A stretch of 64,000 bases of DNA from positions 78,041,106 to 78,105,105 of the forward strand of contig NW_023601104.1 of assembly GCF_014898055.3 (NCBI RefSeq). Reading direction: 5' to 3'. The notes under the pieces are model-generated. The model saw nothing but the letters and a program-made list of their open reading frames with translations, made no database searches and was not told the DNA's origin. The stretch's first letter is position 1, and every line of letters begins with the position of its first letter. Shown here piece after piece: positions 57,545 through 64,000 of this stretch. Source of the stretch: Talpa occidentalis (taxonomy: Eukaryota > Chordata > Mammalia > Eulipotyphla > Talpidae). Position numbers and translations under genes: made by a program.

Positions 57545-59159
57545 AGCCCTCCATTTAAGTTACCAAAACTCTACTTGGTCATCATCTATGCAGAGAACCA
57601 TCAAAGAGCAACCTCAAAGCAAACTATGACTGAGGGATAAAAGAACTGAGAAAGATACCATGAAGTCTATGCCCACTTTGAACAGACAAGAAGCTTCGGG
57701 TCAAATGTTTCTATTATTAACTCAATTTAGACATTGAAAAGCAACTTGATTAAGGGATGCAAGGTTTCTAATGTTTGCTTTGTTTGAAAATCAGAGCCCC
57801 AAGGAGTACACATTTAAGTTTGCCCCAGATTACTCACAAGTGGAAGTCCTCCAGCCTGGTGAAGGTTGTTAACCTTTGCTCCAGTGGTGGAGATGTGGGC
57901 ATTGTGTGCCAGTTTCACAAGACTGCACCATGTTTCCTGATATTAATCCTCAGCTGGAGGGTACTTCCCGGTATATTTCCCAAGCCAGACATATTTTAAT
58001 AAAGAATGCCATGGCATTGCTTCTCCAGGAATTACTCATTTTATTCTGTGGGTGGTTTTATTTTAGGGAGATGAACTGCAGAGGGAGGGATGCATTTTGA
58101 AAAGAACAAATCAGTTGTTTGTGATCCGGTTCTGTTTATTCCCACACAGACTAGTAGTTCCTGGAGAGAAGGCGTCAGGGAACTACATTCCAGAATTTCT
58201 TTGTTGATTCTTCAGAGCATAGATTTCTTGCCCCAAACCGTGTGACCTTGACTAGAAAAAGGAAAGCACTTGCCTAAGTTAAAACTCATGGCATTTGGGT
58301 AGGTCAAAGGCATTATGCAAAGCTGTCTTTGAAGCTGCCCTTTTCTAAGAAGAAGGATTGAGCATCAGAACACTCTTCCCTTTGGCCAGTAGAATTGAGC
58401 ATGTTTATACAAATGCTTGGCCGGGCAAAGGCAAATGATAATTTACTGTCTTATGGCTTGATGCTGCATTATGTGGAAGTAAGGGGTCCCCGTGTCCTGC
58501 TTCAAAGGACAGAGAACTGTAAAAAGGGCTTCCTGCTTAAGATCCACACGCTCCTAAGATGGTCATCCAAAGCCGTGTTCCTGAGGACAACACTCCTTCA
58601 CTCACTTTAGCTCACATCTTGAAGTGTGTCCACATTGCAGTGGCATCTGTGCCACTGCCCCTTCTGTGTTCAGTTAGCAGGTACTCAGGGCGGGACGACC
58701 TTCTGTCATCCTTCGACCCATGCTGAAGAAAAGGCTTCAGCTAACCAGGCCTGAGGCCCAACAACCTTTGGTTTAAGATACTCAAGAGCCTTTTGGAGAG
58801 TGAGACTTCAAGGTCTGGGTGACTTTAATTGATACAGATTCTTGCTTATGATTTCCCAAGGACCTCAGTCCTCAGCGCTCTGCCAGGTTGAGTTCTCCCT
58901 TCAGGTATCAAAAGCACGAGTGTTCTTTATGAGGTGACAGAGCTGTGTTCAGCCAGCGCCATCGCTGACAATGCTGGTGGTGAGTGGTTCCCCAGTGGGA
59001 ATGGTCAGCAGTGGTCACATCTGCTACTAGGTTGACTCAAGTCAGGAGAAAAGGCCCCTCATGTTTTTGCCTAACACATGTGGAGGACTTTGTCTCTGTC
59101 ACACAACACCGACTCCCCTCCAAACCGCAGCCCAAGGACAGTGAAAAGCAATCTATTGC

Positions 59160-59300
59160 TGGGGAAGTAAAGAGTGAGCATTGGATTCACATGCTCTGGG
59201 TTCAAATTCTGCCTCTTTACAAGTCAGTTAACAAGTCAGTTAACCTTGTAGAATTTCCCTGTCCTCATCTATGAAACAGGATTAATTAAACCTGAACAGC
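59160..59300 (+). repeat. MIR SINE remnant
   Basis: 'gcattggattcacatgctctg', 'gttcaaattctgcctcttta' and 'ctcatctatgaaacaggatt' follow the MIR order, with an internal aacaagtcagtt duplication near 59219-59242. Confidence 0.82.
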
Positions 59301-60310
59301 CATTCAGAGCAAACAACAACAGCAACAAAGACCGTGTGCCTGGGCTCTGTGCCCCAAGCCTCAGCTCTGCCTCTCGGCCCCCAGGAATCGCTCGGTCTTT
59401 GGTCTCATCCCTGGCCACCACACAAAGGCCAGTGATCATTACTTTCTGTGTATATAGTTGTCATAGTGCTTTCATTTATATTTCTCCTTTATGTGCTAGG
59501 GCTGGAAAGGGGCAGAGTCAAAACCTAAATCCAAGCTGTTGACTCCCTCCCTAGGCCCCGCCATTGCCACATGCAGCTCACCTTCTGCCCTCAACCTCGT
59601 CTTTCTTCAAGGGGCCAAACAGTCCCAAAGTCTGGAGGTTATTCCAGGAAGCATGGGCATGGAGGGCAGAGAGGAGGCGCACACACCTGCACAAGCAAAA
59701 CAGGACACTTGAAATCACAAGAAGGGCTGTTGGCAGCTGTGTGATGCGCCAGCCGAGTGGCTCCCCACTCCAGGAGGGTGTTCTGAAGCTGGGAAATGAG
59801 ATCTCAGCCATCGCAGGAACCCACAGCCAGGAGGAGCACATAAGGGTGCTCGTGAGTAGCTCAGCTGCTCCTGCAAGCTTGGGACCCAAGGGCCCAGGCA
59901 TTTGTCTGAATACCTTCTCCAGTGCTTGTGAGAATCACTGTGTTTTGTCTAAAAATAAAAGAGATTTCCGAATGACGACTATGAACGACAAAACCCTGAT
60001 TTGTAGCAGGTGTGGTGTGGAGACGCTTGCTCCCTCCAGCACCCACATTTTTGTCTCGGTCCCCACTGATTCCAGTTGTTTTTCTTTCTTCAGGCAAGCA
60101 GAGATTCCACCCTGAGGCCAGGCCAGAGAAAGGAAATGGCAGTGGAGGTGGGGGGGTCTCCTCAGTGTGACCGGCCCCCACGCTGAGCGTGCTGGCTGTT
60201 TAGTGTAATTTAGGGCACTAGAGCCTCGATTTCTCAGTCTCCATGTATCAGAAAGGTGGATATGAGCCCTGAGTTCTGCTCTTTCAGAATAACTCAATCA
60301 CCTCTTTATT

Positions 60311-60411
60311 GTGGGGTGGGGGGCAGAGAGGAAGGAAAGGAGAGAAGCAGGAGGGAGGAACAAAAGAAGGGACAAAGATAAGAGACAAGGAATAAAATGG
60401 GGAAAAGAAAA
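60311..60411 (+). repeat. Purine-rich tract, about 100 bp
   Basis: Almost all G and A on the + strand with a few interruptions, including an uninterrupted purine stretch at about 60324-60347. It is low-complexity sequence with a potential for triplex formation, and encodes nothing recognisable. Confidence 0.85.
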
Positions 60412-61458
60412 CTTCTTTTTTTCCAGCCCCTTAGAAATCTTTCTCAGTGGGGGTTTGCTGGTACTGCCAGTGGCTCTCTTGCTCTTCACAGATTCTGGAT
60501 GTACATTTCCCTTAAGACTGGTTGTCTGCAGAGCATGGGGAAACAAACCAGAACCCCTCATAAATCAGTAGAGGTCACTGCCAAGAGCTTTGTACACTTG
60601 CTGTCCCTGGCAGTGATAAACTCATTGCATTTGGGAACTGGCCAACGACCCTGAGTCCTATCTTAATTCTCATTCCCAGAAAAACCTCAGCTCTCCCTTC
60701 ACCCACTCCCTGTTTACTGTCTTTGTGTTTCTTAGACAAAGCTGGCAAGGAGGAAGGAGCAGAGTTCCATAACTGGGTACATCAAAGCTCCATTTCTTTG
60801 CTTGTGGGAGGAGAGGAGTGTGGAGGAGAGCCACGGATCCATAGGCTGTGGAAAGCGTGGCCCGGGCCAGGGGGGCCTGCCGTCATGGGCTCCCACAGAG
60901 GTTCTTGGATTATTCTTGTGCCTGGCATCATCAATATGGCTTTGAGGTTGGCCCCTCGCAGGGTAATTTGAAACTGTCATAGTGATGGCCAAGCGCTAGC
61001 AGAGGCTGCCCCTCCTACAACCCCCCTCCCACGGGGCCTGTTCTCTCTCCCTGCTTTCTGCCCACACCTCTGCCACCTTGGTTCTGATGTGGGAGTTGGC
61101 CATAGGACATGGGCGTGGGGGGGTGATGAGAGTGCTGTCCAAACTGCTGCTTGGCCCCTATGCACCCCTGGAGAGTGGACTCGCCACTGTCTGCCCCACC
61201 TTCCTCCCTGGGTTGTTCTTCTTGTTCTGGGTGACCAGACTGTGAAGTTGCAAGATCAGACTCCTTGGGGGACACATTTCACACTGTCTTGTCTTCCCAT
61301 CCTGGTGAGGATCCTTCTGGTCAATAGACAACAACTCCAACCTCTGGCAGGGCAGGCCATCCCCCATCACACACTTCTTCTTTGGGGCTCTTAGCGCACA
61401 TCTTTGTGCATTGATCTTGCCTGATGGAATCTAAACTTTATGGCCACAATGACCTCTT

Positions 61459-61725
61459 TTTTTTAAAAAAAAAAATTATTTATTTATTTATACATGCACT
61501 GGGTACAGTCAGAAGCGCGGAAGGGTGAGAGAATTCAGCAGAGCCAGAGCGGGGAGCAGAGCAGGCAGAAGGACCCAAGTACACTGCTGAGCAGCGGGCG
61601 GCAGGAGAGGTCTGCGCACCATGTGGGACCCTCCTCCTGGGAGCAGCCGGGGATCGAACTGGCGCTGCAGAGGCTGCGGGCAGCTTCGCAACCCAGCGCT
61701 CAACCGCTGTGCCACCGGGGAGGCC
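61459..61725 (-). repeat. tRNA-derived SINE, minus, young, perfect 15-bp target duplication
   Basis: On the SINE strand: head ggcctccccggtggcacagc, B box gttcgatcccc, 3' end gtacccagtgcatgtataaa, then aaataaataatttttt and A. The flanks ccacaatgacctctt (61444-61458 and 61726-61740) are identical. Confidence 0.95.
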
Positions 61726-61734
61726 CCACAATGA

Positions 61735-61830
61735 CCTCTTATTTGGGCTGTAATCTCAGTGCCTGATACCGAGCCTGCTATTGCACCTAGCAATTCTCAA
61801 TAAATGTTTGCTGGATATTTTTATCATTAA
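61735..61830 (+). repeat. L2/MIR-type 3' end
   Basis: 'cagtgcctgataccgagcc' followed by 'caattctcaataaatgtttg' is the usual end of mammal-wide L2/MIR-type repeats. The adjacent SINE inserted at its edge. Confidence 0.6.
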
Positions 61831-63629
61831 ATGTTTAAACATGAGCTTTCTCCTGCTCTTTTTCAATGGAAAAGTTGTTTATTTTAATGGCTGGACTTTT
61901 CTTGCCCATGATGAGACTGTAGGCATTAGCTGGATTGGAGGGAATTTGTTTAGAATGACACCAGAAGGCCTAGGCAGGAGAGGTGTCCTTACTCCCCTAA
62001 GGACAATAGGGGTGTCTTTTGTGAGATACACCTGGAGACTGACGTTCCTTTGAAAAACAGAACAGTAAGCAGTGACAAGTTGCCTTGGAGAGGGGTTTGG
62101 AGAAGGTCCAGCCATGAGTGACAAACCTCTCTAGATGACTCAGGAGCCACCTGCCTCTGCCAACCAGACAGAAGCAATGCCTAAGACAAGAAGTAGACAG
62201 TGAGTCATTTTTACTATGTGTTAACATCTGTGCCTAAGATTTAAATGTTAGAGCTATGTAAAGTGACAACAAATGAAAACAAAACAAAATGATGTCCCTC
62301 ATTCTGGGCTCTGAGGCCATCAGGGAGGAGCCAAGATTCTCACCTGCATCTTCTGCTGAGCTGAGCGTGAGTCCACTCTCCTCCCACACAGAGCAGGCTG
62401 CCTCTGACCACAAACAGAAATGAGTATGGAGTCTGCAAGCATGCTGAGCATTCAATCAAACCAGCATTTCAGTGAACCAAGACACAAATGTAACTTCAAC
62501 TAACATTGGCCCCTGTGTTGGACATGGCATCTATAAGGGATTAAAACACATTGTTCCCACCCTCAAGGCACTGAAATGAGAGTGTGCTGGATTTTCATCT
62601 GAAACTTGCAGAAAAACATTTAACAAGGCAAGTTCTCACTAGGTTTATAAAATCAGAACACATCTGGACCATCAAAGCAGTCTCAGACCCAAGTCACTAT
62701 TTAATTTCACTTGGCTTGTTATATTGGGCCCATTGCCATAAGTAGGGTCCTAGCCTGCTTTTATAAATATGGGGGCATCTCAGGAAGAATGAAGCTGGTG
62801 GCCAAAGAGCTCTGCGTCTGGTCTAGCTGAATCCATATGGTGGAGAACGATCCACATGTAGTCAAGGTGTTTCTTGCTCTCTGCTTTCAATTTCTTCTGA
62901 GCTGGCACAGGAGGGCGTGCTGGCCAGCCCTTGCCATTCATTGTCCCAGATTCTTCTGGGAGGCACCGGCAGTTTGGGGGGAATATCTCTAAAATGGTCC
63001 CTGCCAGCCGAGGGGCATTCTCTGCCTCCTGCACTCACCCCTCCCAGGAGGAGGACCCCAGGAAGAGGTCCCTGGTGATGAGCCCAGCCTCTCAGCTGGA
63101 CATCTCCCCTCACTGACCCATTCCCCCCACCCCTAGCACTGGTGCTCCTGTCCAGCATCATGGAGTAAACAATGAGTATACTTTAGGGAAGGTCCTTCCT
63201 CTACCAGGCCAGCTCCTGCCTAACAACCCCAACCTCCTTACTACAGACCACACTCCCTCCTAACACACCCTCTTTGGGACAGCCAAGCTTGCCTGCGCAT
63301 TTCAACTGATAAAGATCCCCCTTCCCATCAACAAGCTCCCCTTTTAATGAGCCAGGCTTTCCCAGTCCTTAATGAGGACAGAACTGCTAGGAAGGGCCCA
63401 CAAGGCTATAGGAATTAGCTAAAAGTCAAGGGTGATATTTATTGCCAAGGTCTGAATGCAAATGCCACCAAGAGCCCAGAGGAAGAGAGGGCACAGTGCC
63501 ACAGCAGCTGTCCCCTGGGTGTCATCCTCAGGCCCACCTGTTTGCCCACATGCCCATGATCTGGTTCCAAGGGCACACTTCAGAATGAGATGGTGTCCCT
63601 GACATGACAAGCACAACTGACCCTATTGC

Positions 63630-64000
63630 ATTTTTAATGAGACTGTAGTTTGTTTTGATTTTTATTAAACTTTTATAATAGAGATCCTTCTAGATTCACA
63701 TGCAATTGTAAGAAATAACACAAAGATGTACCATTTACCCAGTTTCCCCTCATGGGAACACCCCCAATTTTACTTGTATTTGTGTGTGTGTTTAGTTCTG
63801 TATGTTCTATCACATGTGTGAGATATGTTCAGAGAGAGAGCCACTCCTGCCCCAGAAGGGTCCTTCCTTGTCTTTTATAACTACCCCTCCCTCTTTTCTC
63901 CTCCATCCCGAACCCCTGGAAACCACTAATCTATTATCTATTTCTATAAATTGTCATTTCAAGAATATTATATAAGCGCAGTCACACAGTAAGTAACTTT
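63630..64000 (-). repeat. Old L1M fragment, antisense, runs off the window
   Basis: 'ttctagattcacatgcaattg', 'ctggaaaccactaatctatta' (63918) and 'atataagcgcagtcacacagta' (63971) are in the order of antisense old L1M sequence. It continues beyond base 64000. Confidence 0.7.

Larger units (their letters stand above)
1..64000 (+). other. RGS6: RGS6 locus, interior part (gene open at both ends)
   Basis: All twelve exons found in the window belong to one gene on the + strand. Their joined translation reads through the second part of DEP, the DEP helical extension, the GGL domain and most of the RGS domain, the order that defines the R7 family (RGS6, 7, 9, 11). RGS6 is chosen over RGS7 because the peptides [36 protein letters not shown] and [15 protein letters not shown] match my recollection of RGS6, while RGS7 differs at several of these residues. 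Known role: an obligate complex with G-beta-5 that accelerates GTP hydrolysis on G-alpha-i/o in neurons and heart. The start codon, N-terminal exons and C-terminal exons lie outside the window. Confidence 0.95.
50132..64000 (+). other. RGS6: RGS6 intron, 5' part (at least 13.9 kb)
   Basis: This intron continues past the window. It contains a 20-bp minisatellite (51364-51445), a long L1M remnant (about 51540-53110), a hAT element split by a SINE (53705-54503), a 30-bp tandem duplication (54687-54746), a CA repeat (55019-55050), MIRs (about 55585-55730, 59160-59300), a SINE-in-SINE (56916-57544), a purine-rich tract (60311-60411), a young SINE (61459-61725) and an L1M fragment at the edge (63630-64000). 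About 57560-59150 and 61830-63600 have nothing I recognise. Confidence 0.85.

Noticed and set aside
59564..60115. 183-codon open frame on the plus strand, longest not obviously in a repeat
   Set aside because: No recognisable domain, no splice or promoter context, and composition typical of intron. It would need ribosome profiling or conservation to be taken seriously.
681..61725. tRNA genes suggested by A and B boxes
   Set aside because: The boxes belong to SINEs with long unrelated bodies, A-tails and target duplications. No cloverleaf tRNA end or CCA-ready acceptor stem was found.
50132..64000. The next RGS6 exon (expected to begin near EHIYKLMK)
   Set aside because: I scanned for an acceptor followed by a matching coding stretch and found none. 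It probably lies past base 64000.

Overview
The window is mammalian nuclear DNA. It has short exons with GT-AG splice sites separated by kilobase introns, ancient mammal-wide repeats (MIR, MLT1, MER5A-like, MER20, Tigger and L1M remnants), and one lineage-specific tRNA-derived SINE family with about 15 copies. It contains one recognisable gene, on the + strand: the middle of RGS6, an R7-subfamily regulator of G-protein signalling. I found no other gene, RNA gene, CRISPR array or bacterial feature, and none of the many short open frames outside the exons has support as a gene.

RGS6 layout: twelve coding exons (1824-1874, 4731-4837, 6103-6154, 11357-11421, 14368-14444, 16919-17000, 18731-18805, 20412-20507, 21880-21941, 29573-29683, 41851-41976, 49945-50131) join in one unbroken frame of about 363 codons (1091 bp). 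In order they encode the C-terminal two thirds of the DEP domain, the DEP helical extension, a variable linker, the G-gamma-like (GGL) domain that pairs with G-beta-5, and the first two thirds of the RGS catalytic domain. The 5' exons lie before base 1. The exon encoding the end of the RGS domain and the alternative C-terminal exons were not found up to base 64000, so the last intron is at least 13.9 kb. The gene looks intact: every splice site is GT-AG and every phase matches.

Region by region: 1-1.8 kb is intron with two L1 3' ends and an old SINE. 1.8-22 kb holds nine exons in modest introns with an MLT1 LTR, MIRs, a GATA microsatellite on an L1 tail, two perfect hairpins and a Tigger MITE. 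22-41.8 kb is two large introns flanking the symmetric GGL exon; 30.5-33.2 kb is an old L1M with four SINEs in it. 42-50 kb carries the RGS-domain exons and, from about 44 to 49 kb, a repeat-poor, GC-richer block with a strong CTCF-like motif and a MEIS-like palindrome. 50-64 kb is the final visible intron, with L1M remains, a hAT element split by a SINE, a SINE inside a SINE, and a young SINE with a perfect target duplication.

Host: the SINE head resembles the tRNA-derived CHR-type heads of cetartiodactyls but is not the pig, ruminant, horse, dog or primate family as I remember them. My best guess is a camelid (a Vic-1-like SINE), at about even odds. No undescribed biological system is evident. 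The most useful oddities are SINE biology (a T+ type tail, nested copies, a possible 3' transduction), a tandem splice donor, and a few short perfect inverted repeats.
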